Assembly (NCBI RefSeq): GCF_040546685.1
Contig: NZ_JBEPOH010000001.1
Coordinates: 5,022,001 to 5,086,000, forward strand
Reading direction: 5' to 3'
DNA length: 64,000 nucleotides
Source: Variovorax sp. OAS795
Lineage (GTDB): Bacteria; Pseudomonadota; Gammaproteobacteria; Burkholderiales; Burkholderiaceae_C
Positions 35,785 to 47,744 of this stretch are shown piece by piece. The position numbers were made by a program, and so were the translations under genes. The notes below the pieces were generated by a model. That model saw only the letters and a program-made list of their open reading frames with translations, did not search any database and was not told where the DNA came from. Each line of letters starts with the position of its first letter. The stretch's first letter is position 1.

Positions 35785-36087
35785 ATGGACGATGATGGAG
35801 ACAAGGGCGAGTGTTCCCCGGTGGACGGTCAGAAGTACGACCCTCCGGGCTACTCGCGAACCACGTTCTTGCGCAACACGCTGCAGTGCGTGATCGCGGT
35901 CATCGCCACCGGCGCACTGGCCGCGTCCATTCCCTACTGGGGAGGCGACGACTTTCCGCTCATGAGCCTGATCATCTACGTCGCGGGCATGGTGTTCATC
36001 GCCATGCCGCTGTGCCTGTACTACGAGTTGCTGCTCCAGTCGCACCGCGAGCGCGTGGAGCGCGCAAGGCACATGCTCGCCACCTGA
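35785..36087 (+). CDS. small two-helix membrane protein, function unknown
   Basis: 100 residues: acidic N-terminus (MDDDGDKGE), then two predicted membrane helices (LQCVIAVIATGALAASIPYW and LMSLIIYVAGMVFIAMPLCLYY), then a basic cytoplasmic tail. The start follows CAAGGAACGACG. It is convergent with the LysR gene 27 bp away. I do not recognise a family. Confidence 0.6.
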   Translation: MDDDGDKGECSPVDGQKYDPPGYSRTTFLRNTLQCVIAVIATGALAASIPYWGGDDFPLMSLIIYVAGMVFIAMPLCLYYELLLQSHRERVERARHMLAT

Positions 36088-36114
36088 CTTGCACCAACTG
36101 AGCTTGCCATCCGG

Positions 36115-36969
36115 CTAGGCTGGAGGCTTGGCCTTGACGACCTGCCGCAGCCCCTGGAGCGCGGGGTCCACGATGGCGGCGTCGGCGCCCACCGCATACA
36201 CCGCATAGGCCGGATACAGGAACTCCGGCGTGCCGGGCACGCGCCGCAGCCGGCCCGATTCGAGATGGCTTTGCACCACGTCGTGGCGGAAGTAGCCGGT
36301 GCCGCCCGCCGCCAGCAGGTACTCGCGCCCGAGCGGGCCCAGCCCCGCGCTCACCGCGGCATTCGAAAGCTCCGGAAAGGCCAGGCCATGCTGCGCCGCG
36401 AACTCCGGACCCCAATCGACGTACACATAGTCCGCCGGCCGCGGCACGCGCGGGTGTTCCGCGGTGGTGACCATGACCAGCTTCTCCTCGATGAGCAATT
36501 CCACGCGCAGGCCAGGCCGCTGCTGCGGCGCGTAGGCAATAGCGATGTCGAGCACGCCCGCGGCCACCTTGTCGAGCAGGTCGTGCGGAAAGCCCACCTC
36601 GGTGCGAATGGCCAGCTGCGGCGCGGCGGTGCGCATCCACAGCAGCCATTGCAGCAGCAGCGGATCCCACAGGCTGATCTCGCATCCGATGGCCAGCACG
36701 GCGCGGCTGCCGCTCGGCACCGCGACCTGTTGCCGTGCGCGCTCCCACACCTGGACCAGCATGGTGGCGTGCGGCAGGAACTGCTCCCCCGCGGCAGTCA
36801 GCACCGCGCCCGCCTTGTTGCGCACGAAGAGCGGGCGGCCCAGCAGTTCCTCCAGCGTTCGCACGCGCGCGCTCACCGAGGTTTGCGTGACGTGCAGCCG
36901 CTCGGCCGCGCGCTGGAAGCTGCGCGTGTCCACGATCGCGAGGAAGGTTCGGGCGAGATTGATGTCCAT
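36115..36969 (-). CDS. LysR-family transcriptional regulator
   Basis: 284-residue LysR regulator. N-terminal HTH: ARTFLAIVDTRSFQRAAERLHVTQTSVSARVRTLEELL (two parts), followed by a substrate-binding domain (about 90-280). It is divergent from the 78-residue protein at 37084, with a LysR-type site (TTGC-N9-GCAA) in the 114-bp gap. The inducer cannot be told from sequence; the nearest metabolic gene is the oxalate-type antiporter. Confidence 0.88.
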   Translation of the reverse strand: MDINLARTFLAIVDTRSFQRAAERLHVTQTSVSARVRTLEELLGRPLFVRNKAGAVLTAAGEQFLPHATMLVQVWERARQQVAVPSGSRAVLAIGCEISLWDPLLLQWLLWMRTAAPQLAIRTEVGFPHDLLDKVAAGVLDIAIAYAPQQRPGLRVELLIEEKLVMVTTAEHPRVPRPADYVYVDWGPEFAAQHGLAFPELSNAAVSAGLGPLGREYLLAAGGTGYFRHDVVQSHLESGRLRRVPGTPEFLYPAYAVYAVGADAAIVDPALQGLRQVVKAKPPA

Positions 36970-36996
36970 GCCGGCAGCGTTTTCAGTGCATTATTT

Positions 36997-37013
36997 TTGC
37001 AGCCATCCGGCAA
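36997..37013. promoter_or_regulatory. LysR-type operator candidate
   Basis: TTGC-N9-GCAA dyad in the gap between the divergent LysR gene and the 78-residue gene. It lies in an AT-rich patch (TTATTTTT upstream, TTAATAT downstream) that could hold both promoters. Confidence 0.4.
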
Positions 37014-37083
37014 TTAATATCGTTTTACTTGATGCGAACGCAAGCTGAAGATCGAGGCATCCAAAGCAACCAGGAGTTGACCG

Positions 37084-37320
37084 ATGACCGCCCTTCGCGA
37101 ACCCTTCCACAGCAGCGCCACGGACAGCCTTGCCGACGCGCTCAAGGCCCTTCTCGACGAAACCCTGATGCTCGCCGAGGCCCTGCTGAGCCCCGGCAAG
37201 ATCATCGGAGAGGTCGAGCAGATGCGTTCACTGCAGGTTGCGGCGGACAACATCGAAACCACCGATCCGGCGCAGGCCGAGGTGCTGCGCGCCCGCGCCT
37301 CGCGCATCGGCCTGCGCTGA
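37084..37320 (+). CDS. small conserved protein (paralogue 1 of 2 in window)
   Basis: 78-residue soluble, helical protein. Its last ~55 residues match the 79-residue product at 56556-56795. Shared blocks are ALLSPGKIIGEVEQMRSLQV versus ALLRPGKVIEEVEQMRALQV, a D-x-IE-x-(T/S)DP stretch, and the identical ending ASRIGLR. CAGGAGTT precedes both start codons. No known domain is recognised. It is divergent from a LysR gene and convergent with the OxlT-like antiporter gene. Confidence 0.7.
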   Translation: MTALREPFHSSATDSLADALKALLDETLMLAEALLSPGKIIGEVEQMRSLQVAADNIETTDPAQAEVLRARASRIGLR

Positions 37321-37345
37321 ACGGCGCCGGGCCGATGTCCGCGGC

Positions 37346-38671
37346 CTACGACGAAAGCCGGCTCGCTTCGATGTGCTTGCGGCGCATCGGCCGCAGGACG
37401 AACCATGCGAGGAGCGCGGCGGCGGCATTGACCGCGCTTGCGGCAATGAACACGGCCTGCCAGCTGCCGGTGGACGCGGCCAGCACGCTCGACAGCGGCA
37501 CCAGCAGCGAGGCCGTGCCCTTCGCGGTGTAGAGCATGCCGGCGTTCGATGCCGCGTACCTCGAGCCGAAGGTGTCGGCGCAGGTCGAGGGAAAGAGGCT
37601 GTAGATCTCGCCCCAGGCAAAGAACACGATGCCGGTGAGCACGACGAACAGGATCGGGTTGTGGCCGTAGTGGTAGAGCATCAGGATGCCCACCGATTCG
37701 AGCGCGAAGGCGATGAACATCGTCTGCTCGCGGCCGATCTTGTCGGACACCCAGCCGAAGAAAGGCCGCGTGAGCCCGTTGAGCACGCGGTCGATCGCGA
37801 GCGCGAAAGTCAGCGCCGGCAGCACCAGGCCCATGATGTTGACCGGCACGTCCATGATCTTGAAGTCCTGCGCGATCGGCGCCAGCTGTGCCGTGGCCAT
37901 CAGCCCGCCCGCGGCCACCATCACGAACATCGCGTACATCACCCAGAAGACCGGCGAGCGCAGCACCTCGGAAGGCGCGTAGTCGCGCTGCGACTGCTGC
38001 ACGTTGCGGCTGTTCGAGCTCTTGGCATGGTCGGGTGCGCGGGTCAGCGCCCAGGCCAGCAGGAACACGATCAGCCCCTGCCCGATGCCGAAGTAGAGAA
38101 AGGCCGACTCGTAGCCGCTCGACCTGATCATCGCGGAGATGGGGATGATCGTGATCGCCGAGCCCGCACCGAAGCCTGCGGCCGTCATGCCCGCCGCAAG
38201 GCCGCGCCGGTCGGGGAACCACTTCAGCGCATTGCCCACGCAGGTGCCGTACACCGCGCCCGCGCCGATGCCGCCGATGGCCGCCGCAATGTAGAGCAGC
38301 GGCAGCGTGTTGGCGAAGGAGTTGATCACCCAGCCCAGGCCGCAGAGGATGCCGCCCACCAGCACCACCGGCCGCGGGCCGAAGCGATCGACCAGGTAGC
38401 CTTCGATGGGCACGAGCCACGTTTCGGTGAGCACGAAGATCGTGAAGGCGACCTGGATCGCCGCACGGCTCCAGCCATGTTTCTCTGCAATGGGATTGAC
38501 GAAGAGGGTCCATCCGTACTGCAGGTTGGCGATCATCGCCATGCACACGATGCCGATCAGCAGCTGGCCCCATCGGTAGGCCTCCGATCGAGTCGCTGTG
38601 GCGCCGTGGGTTCCTGCAGGGGGATACAGCGCCGGGTTGGCACCGGCGATCGTTGGCGTAGGCCGAGTCAT
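37346..38671 (-). CDS. MFS transporter, oxalate/formate antiporter (OxlT)-like
   Basis: 441-residue major-facilitator protein with about 12 helices. The NLQYGWTLFVNPIAEKHGWS segment in helix 1 and VLTETWLVPIEGYLVDRFGPR are typical of the OxlT family. A second-half loop reads GWVSDKIGREQTMF. OxlT exchanges oxalate for formate, which fits the oxc/frc genes 10-13 kb away. A palindrome TTGACCGCAGTCAA lies 119 bp before the start, matching sites upstream of oxc and tctC. Substrate is inferred from family and context. Confidence 0.82.
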   Translation of the reverse strand: MTRPTPTIAGANPALYPPAGTHGATATRSEAYRWGQLLIGIVCMAMIANLQYGWTLFVNPIAEKHGWSRAAIQVAFTIFVLTETWLVPIEGYLVDRFGPRPVVLVGGILCGLGWVINSFANTLPLLYIAAAIGGIGAGAVYGTCVGNALKWFPDRRGLAAGMTAAGFGAGSAITIIPISAMIRSSGYESAFLYFGIGQGLIVFLLAWALTRAPDHAKSSNSRNVQQSQRDYAPSEVLRSPVFWVMYAMFVMVAAGGLMATAQLAPIAQDFKIMDVPVNIMGLVLPALTFALAIDRVLNGLTRPFFGWVSDKIGREQTMFIAFALESVGILMLYHYGHNPILFVVLTGIVFFAWGEIYSLFPSTCADTFGSRYAASNAGMLYTAKGTASLLVPLSSVLAASTGSWQAVFIAASAVNAAAALLAWFVLRPMRRKHIEASRLSS

Positions 38672-38789
38672 GGGTGTTCCTTTGTCTTCATGTTGTGTTT
38701 AGGTCCGACGAAGTCGGTCGGCGGCCCGGCCTGTCCATCGGCCGGTATCCGCGCGAGAACGACTGTCGGACGGAGCGCCCCAAAAGCTC

Positions 38790-38803
38790 TTGACCGCAGT
38801 CAA
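38790..38803. promoter_or_regulatory. Crp/Fnr-type operator, site A (upstream of the antiporter)
   Basis: TTGAC-CGCA-GTCAA, a perfect 5+5 dyad with a 4-base spacer. It is the same architecture as Fnr/Crp-family boxes and as sites B (51464) and C (56336). It lies 119 bp upstream of the antiporter start codon. Confidence 0.65.
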
Positions 38804-38869
38804 GTTCCAGAGAACCTTCGCCGCTGAGGGCATGTGATTTCTCCAATGGGGAAGCAGCAAAAAGAGGGT

Positions 38870-38898
38870 TTGCCGGACTTAGGGGTAAACCCTATAAT
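38870..38898 (+). promoter_or_regulatory. strong sigma-70 promoter of the 52-residue gene
   Basis: TTGCCG (38870-38875), 17-bp spacer, then the consensus TATAAT (38893-38898). The spacer end and the -10 box form GGGTAAACCCTATAAT. This 16-bp element recurs with one mismatch at 56500-56515. Confidence 0.65.
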
Positions 38899-38932
38899 CC
38901 CTCTCAGTCTCTTCAACTTTTCGGAGCGCTCC

Positions 38933-39091
38933 ATGAACAACACAGCAGTGAATTCCAACGCCCTCAAGAACACCGCCTCGCTCGCCGCCAACGAGACCCT
39001 GCGCAGCCTCATCGCCGCCATGCCGATCGTGATCTTCGCGAAGGCCGCGCGCGCCGCGCTGAAGCGCTCCGCCGGCGCACGCGCTCGCTGA
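38933..39091 (+). CDS. 52-residue small protein with its own promoter and terminator
   Basis: Short product with Asn/Thr/Ala-rich N-terminus, a hydrophobic stretch (LIAAMPIVIFAKAARAAL) and a basic tail. GGAGC lies about 6 bases before the ATG, a consensus promoter 35 bp upstream and a strong intrinsic terminator after it. The compact unit points to a highly expressed small protein or dual-function RNA. No family is recognised. Confidence 0.6.
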   Translation: MNNTAVNSNALKNTASLAANETLRSLIAAMPIVIFAKAARAALKRSAGARAR

Positions 39092-39115
39092 TTGCTTCCG
39101 GGGTTCGCCCCTCGC

Positions 39116-39153
39116 AAGGGAAGGTGTGCCATGCACCTTCCCTTTGTTTTTTT
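39116..39153 (+). terminator. strong intrinsic terminator after the 52-residue gene
   Basis: Perfect 11-bp stem AAGGGAAGGTG / CACCTTCCCTT with a 7-base loop, followed by TGTTTTTTT. The T-run reaches the stop codon of the convergent LysR gene. Confidence 0.88.
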
Positions 39154-40082
39154 CAGGCCCCGGAGTCGAAGGGCACGATCTGCGAAATGAGCGCCGGCCC
39201 GTCGGCGAGCAGAAAGTCCTTGAAGGCCTGTGCCACCGGCGGCAGCCGCTTGTTGCGCCGGTGCACCACGTACCAGTTGAGCATCAGCGGGAAGCCCTCC
39301 ACGTCGAGCACCCGCAGGCTGCCGGCGCGGGTCTCCTGGCTGATGGTGTGCGCCGACACGAAGCTCACGCCCATGCCCGCGATCACGGCCTGCTTGATGG
39401 TCTCGGTGCTGCGGATCTCCATCGCGATGTTGATGCCGCTCAAGTCGCCGCCAAAGCCCTCTTCCATCGAATGCCAGGTGTCGGAGGCCTTCTCGCGCAC
39501 CACGAAGGGCTCGCGCATCAGCCGCTTTAACGGAATCCTGGGCGCGCCCACCAGCGGATGGTTGGGCGCCGCGACGATCACATAGGGGTGCGGCGCGAAC
39601 GGCTGGTTGATGGTGTCCAGGCCGGTCGGCGGGCGCACCATGATCGCGAGGTCGGTGAGGTTCTCCGCGATGTGCGTCATGAGCCCCTCGCGGTTGTGCA
39701 CCGTGAAGTTGAGCGTCACGCCGCGGTGCCGGCTCGCAAACTCCACCAAGAGGCGCGGAAAGAAATAATCGCCCGCGCTGATCACGCCCACGTTGAGCTT
39801 GCCGCCCGAGACGCCGTTGAACTGCAGCATCGCGTTCTCGGCCGCCTCGAACTGCTGGATGATCGCGCGGCTGATCTGCAGCAGCTCGGTGCCCGCGGGG
39901 GTCAGGTAGATCTTCTTGCCGAACTGCTCGAACAGCGCATTGCCCGCGTGCTCCTCGAGCTTGCGCACCTGCGTGGACACGGCCGGCTGCGTGAGATGGA
40001 GCTCTTCCGCCGCGCGCGAGAAGCTCAGCAAGCGCGCCACCGCTTCGAAGACTTTCAACTGGCGCAGGGTCGCGTGCTTCAT
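39153..40082 (-). CDS. LysR-family transcriptional regulator (CbbR-like)
   Basis: 309-residue LysR protein. HTH: LRQLKVFEAVARLLSFSRAA then LTQPAVSTQVRKLEEHAG; effector domain from about residue 90. The N-terminus and overall pattern resemble CbbR-type regulators of carbon metabolism. It lies 69 bp downstream of pyruvate kinase on the same strand. Possible targets are the kinase or the sucCD/oxalate genes; the inverted repeats at 46373-46415 are LysR-like. Both are inference. Confidence 0.85.
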   Translation of the reverse strand: MKHATLRQLKVFEAVARLLSFSRAAEELHLTQPAVSTQVRKLEEHAGNALFEQFGKKIYLTPAGTELLQISRAIIQQFEAAENAMLQFNGVSGGKLNVGVISAGDYFFPRLLVEFASRHRGVTLNFTVHNREGLMTHIAENLTDLAIMVRPPTGLDTINQPFAPHPYVIVAAPNHPLVGAPRIPLKRLMREPFVVREKASDTWHSMEEGFGGDLSGINIAMEIRSTETIKQAVIAGMGVSFVSAHTISQETRAGSLRVLDVEGFPLMLNWYVVHRRNKRLPPVAQAFKDFLLADGPALISQIVPFDSGA

Positions 40083-40151
40083 TCGGGAAAAGGTTGCTGC
40101 AATCGAGCCGGCATCGTACTGCGCACCACGCCGCGCGCGCGCGAGCGCCGC

Positions 40152-41579
<1,428 letters not shown>

Positions 41580-41631
41580 TTCATCGATCGATCACAGCGC
41601 GCACGGCGCAAAGGGCGCAGCCTGAAAAGAG

Positions 41632-42645
41632 CTAGCTCGCCATCTCGTGAAGGCAAACCCGGCCGCGCTGTTCTTCCATCGTACGCGCCAGCAGCTTGAC
41701 GAGGGAATACACGGTGTCGATGTGCGGCGTCGGGGTCTCGGTGAGCCGGGCCAGCTCGACCACGGCACCCACCAGCGCATCGATCTCCGGCGCACGGCCC
41801 GCCTCCACGTCCTGCAGCATCGAGGTCTTGTGCTTGCCGACCTTCTCCGCGCCGGCAATGCGCTTGTCCAGCGTCACGCGGAACTCGATGCCCAGCTTGT
41901 GCGCCACGGCCTGCGCCTCGCGCATCATCGCGGCGGCCAGCTCGCGCGAAGGCGGGTACTGGCAGATGTCGACCAAGGTCGAATGCGAGAGGCTGCTGAT
42001 CGGGTTGAAGGTCAGGTTGCCCCAGAGCTTGAGCCAGATCTCGGCGCGGATGTTGTCGAGCACCGGTGCCTTGAAGCCGGCCGCGCCGAAGCAGGCCGAC
42101 ACGCGGTTCACGCGCTCGCTCGACGAGCCGTCGAGCTCGCCGACCGGGAAGCGGTCGCCCTCGATGTGCTTCACCACGCCCGGCGCGATCAGCTCCGACG
42201 CCGGGTACACCACGCAGCCGATGACGCGCTCCGCCGGGACCTTTGCGGCCACCAGGCCCGTCGGGTCGACGCTGCGCACCGGCGTGCCCGCCAGCGCGCC
42301 GCCATGGTTGTGGAAGTACCAGAACGGGATGCCGTTCTGCATCGTCACCACCACCGTCTCGGGACCGAACAGCTTGGGTACGTCGCTCGCCACGGCCTCG
42401 ACCTGGTGCGCCTTCATCGCGAGGATGACGATGTCCTGCGGCCCTGCCTGGTCGTAGCGGTCGGTGGCTTTCACATTGAGCGCCACCTGCTCCACGCCGT
42501 CGGCGCCGATGAGCTTGAAGCCGTTGGTGGCGATGGCGTCGAGGTTTTTTCCACGCACGATGAACGTCACGTCCTCGCCGGCCAGGGCGAGCTTGGCGCC
42601 CACCAGGCCGCCGATGGCGCCCGCTCCGATGACTGCTATCTTCAT
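41632..42645 (-). CDS. ketopantoate reductase (PanE/ApbA)-like oxidoreductase
   Basis: 337-residue NAD(P)-dependent enzyme of the 2-dehydropantoate 2-reductase family. Rossmann motif GAGAIGG (about 7-13), then MKAHQVE, MQNGIPFW, and the C-terminal helical domain with EIWLKLWGNLTFNPIS holding the conserved Lys and Asn. It is encoded 41 bp after the FAH-family gene on the same strand, amid carboxylate-CoA genes. It may therefore reduce a different 2-oxo acid; true pantothenate synthesis is less likely here. The substrate is unproven. Confidence 0.85.
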   Translation of the reverse strand: MKIAVIGAGAIGGLVGAKLALAGEDVTFIVRGKNLDAIATNGFKLIGADGVEQVALNVKATDRYDQAGPQDIVILAMKAHQVEAVASDVPKLFGPETVVVTMQNGIPFWYFHNHGGALAGTPVRSVDPTGLVAAKVPAERVIGCVVYPASELIAPGVVKHIEGDRFPVGELDGSSSERVNRVSACFGAAGFKAPVLDNIRAEIWLKLWGNLTFNPISSLSHSTLVDICQYPPSRELAAAMMREAQAVAHKLGIEFRVTLDKRIAGAEKVGKHKTSMLQDVEAGRAPEIDALVGAVVELARLTETPTPHIDTVYSLVKLLARTMEEQRGRVCLHEMAS

Positions 42646-42686
42646 GTCGATCCCCAAGTTGATGATTCTTTGCGAGCGGGCAGGGC

Positions 42687-43463
42687 TCAGCCGAAGCGGT
42701 TGCCGAGCCTGCCGATGCCGCCGATCTCCACTTCGACAAGGCTGCCGGGCTTCATCGAGCCGACGCCGATGGAAGTGCCGCACAGGATCACGTCGCCGGG
42801 GTTCAGCGTCATGTCGAGGGAGATCAGGCTCACGAGTTGCTGGACCGAAAAGCGCATGTCGCTGATCGGGTAGTCCTGCCGGACTTCGCCGTTGAGGCGG
42901 GTGGTCACGGTGAGCGTCGCGGGGTCGAGGCCGGTGGCCACCACCGGGCCCATCGGGCAGAAGGTGTCGAAGCCCTTGGCCCGCACCCACTGGGTGAACG
43001 ACGCGTCGCGGTTCAGGATGTCGGCCACCGTCACGTCGTTGGCGCAGGTGTAGCCGAACACATGGCCGAGCGCCTCGGCCTCGGGCACGGCGGTGCAGGT
43101 CTTGCCGATGACGATGCCGAGCTCGCCCTCGAACACCACCTTGCCGTCGCACAGGGGCTTGCGGATGTCGGCGCCGGGCGCGAGGTAGGAGTTGGGCGCC
43201 TTCAGCAGGTACAGCGGCTCCGCAGGCACCGGCAGCTTGAGCTTCTCGCCCAGCGCGTGGAAGTTGTTCCACAGCGCGATGACCTTGGTCGGCTCGGTGG
43301 GCGTGAGCAGCCGCACGCCGGCCAGCACGAACACGCGGCCGGTGGGTTCGGGGCGATCGAACATGTTGCCGCGGTGCTCGTGCACGGCATCGCCCACGAG
43401 TGTGCCGAAGCCGGTTTCGCCGCCGTGTTCGAAACGGACCCATTGCTGTGGTTGCTGTTGCAT
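42687..43463 (-). CDS. fumarylacetoacetate hydrolase (FAH)-family protein
   Basis: 258-residue FAH-fold enzyme. Metal-binding acidic residues lie in VVFEGELGIVIGK (two Glu) and GYTCANDVTVADI (Asp), and the end matches LNPGDVILCGTSIGVG. Relatives split C-C bonds of acylpyruvates, hydrolyse related substrates or decarboxylate oxaloacetate. The last activity would suit the nearby pyruvate kinase and dicarboxylate-CoA genes, but nothing in the sequence decides between them. It sits between sucD and the PanE-like gene on the same strand. Confidence 0.88.
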   Translation of the reverse strand: MQQQPQQWVRFEHGGETGFGTLVGDAVHEHRGNMFDRPEPTGRVFVLAGVRLLTPTEPTKVIALWNNFHALGEKLKLPVPAEPLYLLKAPNSYLAPGADIRKPLCDGKVVFEGELGIVIGKTCTAVPEAEALGHVFGYTCANDVTVADILNRDASFTQWVRAKGFDTFCPMGPVVATGLDPATLTVTTRLNGEVRQDYPISDMRFSVQQLVSLISLDMTLNPGDVILCGTSIGVGSMKPGSLVEVEIGGIGRLGNRFG

Positions 43464-43503
43464 GTCTGGCCTTTGGTTCTGTTGGAATGTGTTTGCGAAG
43501 GGC

Positions 43504-44403
<900 letters not shown>

Positions 44404-44465
44404 CTTCAGCTCTCCGTTTTTTGTTCTTGGCGCTGTTGTTCTTGGCGATGTTGTTCAGGGCCCTT

Positions 44466-44733
44466 GTTCAGGGCGCGTGCACAGGCCACCGGGTACTCCC
44501 CTCCGCGAATGTCCCCCGGGCTTCGCCCTCCTCCTTTATTTCGCTGCGGGGAGCACCCGGCGCCCTGCGCACACAGGGCGCTGTCGTTGTGCTGGCCGAT
44601 CGACCGCTGCGCTGAGCGGTCACGTCGATGGTGTGCTCTGCGCAGCGAAATAAAGGAGGAGGCCTGCGGCCCTAGGCCGCGCCGGGGGACATTCGCGGAG
44701 CAGAGCACGCCGTCGGCGGGAGCGCGCCCTGAA
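44466..44733. repeat. 268-bp inverted-repeat element with nested hairpins between the sucC and sucD-type genes
   Basis: Outer arms GTTCAGGGCGCG (44466-44477) and CGCGCCCTGAAC (44722-44733). Inner arms CTCCGCGAATGTCCCCCGG (from 44501) and its complement ending at 44700. A further arm pair, CTCCTCCTTTATTTCGCTGCG against CGCAGCGAAATAAAGGAGGAGG (44641-44662). Between the arms are two perfect hairpins: GCGCCCTG/CAGGGCGC (44560-44581) and GACCGCT/AGCGGTC (44602-44621). No protein-coding gene is apparent. It looks like a mobile or dispersed intergenic element of the REP/MITE kind; copy number elsewhere cannot be seen here. Confidence 0.8.
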
Positions 44734-44781
44734 CACAGTGCCCGAAACCCAACGCGATGAATCAAGGAGGCGGTTTTCAAA

Positions 44782-45951
<1,170 letters not shown>

Positions 45952-45957
45952 GGCAAT

Positions 45958-46287
45958 TCAGGCGCCCAGTTCGGCGCCGCGGGTTTCGGCCCAGTTGAAA
46001 TAGCGCTTTTTGGTGGCGCTGGCGTCCAGCTCGCGCTTTTGATGCGCTTCCTTCTTCTGCTCGATCACCTCGGCGAGGAATTTGGCGTCGTAGGCGCGCA
46101 GCAGGTGCGGCTGGTGGTCGTTCAGGTAACGGCAGACGCGCTCGATGCCATCCTGGCTCTGGCGCAGCAGCTGGCAGTAGATCTCGCGGTCCCAATGCCA
46201 GCGGAAACCCAGTTCATAGAACGCCGCGTTGTAGGCGTTGCGCTCGGTTTCGCTGCTCCAGTATTGAATTGGCAATTCATCGATCAT
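45958..46287 (-). CDS. small conserved protein upstream of the sucC-type gene
   Basis: 109-residue soluble protein rich in aromatic and charged residues (IQYWSSETERNAYNAAFYELGFRWHWD in two parts), ending in a basic/acidic helix. AGGAGAAATTTC precedes the ATG at 46287; the in-frame upstream ATG at 46347 lacks such a site. First gene of the sucCD transcription unit. I do not recognise a family; it may be an accessory subunit or regulator of the CoA ligase. Confidence 0.65.
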   Translation of the reverse strand: MIDELPIQYWSSETERNAYNAAFYELGFRWHWDREIYCQLLRQSQDGIERVCRYLNDHQPHLLRAYDAKFLAEVIEQKKEAHQKRELDASATKKRYFNWAETRGAELGA

Positions 46288-46372
46288 GAAATTTCTCCTA
46301 GAAATTGAACGCCGGGCGACAAATGATTTGTTGTTCGGCATGATCAAAATGTAGATTCGTTGATCGATAAAT

Positions 46373-46415
46373 AATAGTTAAACTATTTTATTGAATGCAT
46401 TTGCTATAAGTTATA
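46373..46415. promoter_or_regulatory. AT-rich regulatory region with two dyads upstream of the sucC unit
   Basis: Within the 209-bp gap 46288-46496, much richer in A+T than its surroundings, lie AATAGTTAAACTATT (46373-46387, arms AATAGT/ACTATT) and the perfect palindrome TATAAGTTATA (46405-46415). Both fit the LysR T-N11-A style. They probably bind a regulator controlling the small gene-sucC-sucD unit. Confidence 0.45.
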
Positions 46416-46496
46416 CATTGCTGGCAATGAATTCCCGTCGCGGGCGCACCGGCCGCCCGCGCCTTATTGCCATTCAATAAATAGCCGCGCCCTGGC

Positions 46497-47744
46497 TCAG
46501 ATCACACCCTCGGCGCGCAGCGCTTCCACGTCGCCCGCCGTGTAGCCCAGCTGCATCAGCACTTCTTCGGTGTGCTCGCCGAGCAGCGGCGAGCGCGTGA
46601 CCTCGGTCGGGCTGTCGGACATCTTGATGGGGTTGCCCACCGTGAGGTACTTGCCCCGCGCCGGGTGGTCCACCTCGACGATGGTGCCGGTCTCGCGCAG
46701 CGACGGATCGGCGGCGATCTCCTTCATCGAAAGAATCGGCCCGCACGGAATGTCGTACTGGTTGAGGATGTCCATGGCCTCGAACTTGTCCTTGGTCATG
46801 GTCCATTGCTCGATGCGCGCGAAGATCGGCTTCAGGTGCAGCAGCCGAGCCGCCGGCGTGGCGTAGGCCTCGTCGGTGATCCAGCCTTCCTCGCCGATGA
46901 CCTTGCACACGGCCGGCCACACCGCGCCTTGCGTGATGAAGTAGATGTAGGCGTTGGGGTCGGTCTCCCAGCCCTTGCACTTGAGGATGGAGCCCGGCTG
47001 GCCGCCGCCCGAGGCGTTGCCCGCGCGAGGCACCGCATCGCCGAACTTGCCGTCGGGGTACTGCGGGTACTCGTGCATGGTGCCGGTGCGTTCCAGCCGC
47101 TGCTGGTCGCGCATCTTCACGCGGCAGAGGTTCAGCACCGCGTCCTGCATGGGCGCGAGCACCTGCTGGCCGCGGCCCGTGCTGTTGCGCTGGTAGAGCG
47201 CCGCCACGATGCCCAGCGCCAGGTGCAGGCCGGTGCCGCTGTCGCCGATCTGCGCGCCCGTGACCACCGGCGGGCCGTCCTCGAAGCCCGTGGTCGAGGC
47301 CGCGCCGCCGGCGCACTGGGCCACGTTCTCGTAGACCTTGCAATGCTCGTACTTGCCGGGACCAAAGCCCTTGACCGACGCCACGATCATGCGCGGATTG
47401 AGTTCCTGGATGTGGGCCCAGGTGATGCCCATGCGGTCGAGCGCGCCGGGTGCGAAGTTCTCCACCAGCACGTCGCAGGTCTTGATCAGCGTGTCGAGCA
47501 CCTTCTTGCCCTTGGGCTTCTTGGTGTCGAGCGTGATCGAGCGCTTGTTGTGGTTCAGCATCGTGAAGTAGAGGCTGTCCACGCCGGGAATGTCGCGCAG
47601 CTGGCCGCGCGTTGCGTCGCCTTCGCCGGCGCGCTCCACCTTGATCACGTCGGCGCCGAACCACGCCAGCAGCTGCGTGCAGGTGGGGCCGGACTGGACA
47701 TGGGTGAAATCGAGAATGCGAACGCCCTCAAGTGCCTTGCTCAT
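46497..47744 (-). CDS. CoA-transferase family III, second formyl-CoA:oxalate CoA-transferase-like
   Basis: 415 residues, close to Frc and clearly paralogous to the next CoA-transferase (48256-49527). Shared blocks are [64 protein letters not shown] and the catalytic Asp in GDSGTGLH (Asp168). It lacks about 8 residues present in its paralogue near the [14 protein letters not shown] region. The ATG overlaps the stop of the PAS-protein gene by one base (TGATG). It may use a different acid pair, for example succinyl-CoA with oxalate. Confidence 0.85.
   Translation of the reverse strand: MSKALEGVRILDFTHVQSGPTCTQLLAWFGADVIKVERAGEGDATRGQLRDIPGVDSLYFTMLNHNKRSITLDTKKPKGKKVLDTLIKTCDVLVENFAPGALDRMGITWAHIQELNPRMIVASVKGFGPGKYEHCKVYENVAQCAGGAASTTGFEDGPPVVTGAQIGDSGTGLHLALGIVAALYQRNSTGRGQQVLAPMQDAVLNLCRVKMRDQQRLERTGTMHEYPQYPDGKFGDAVPRAGNASGGGQPGSILKCKGWETDPNAYIYFITQGAVWPAVCKVIGEEGWITDEAYATPAARLLHLKPIFARIEQWTMTKDKFEAMDILNQYDIPCGPILSMKEIAADPSLRETGTIVEVDHPARGKYLTVGNPIKMSDSPTEVTRSPLLGEHTEEVLMQLGYTAGDVEALRAEGVI

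Noticed and set aside
37072..37090. TTGACCGATGACC as a fourth Crp/Fnr site
   Set aside because: The second arm does not match GTCAA and it overlaps the start codon of the 78-residue gene.
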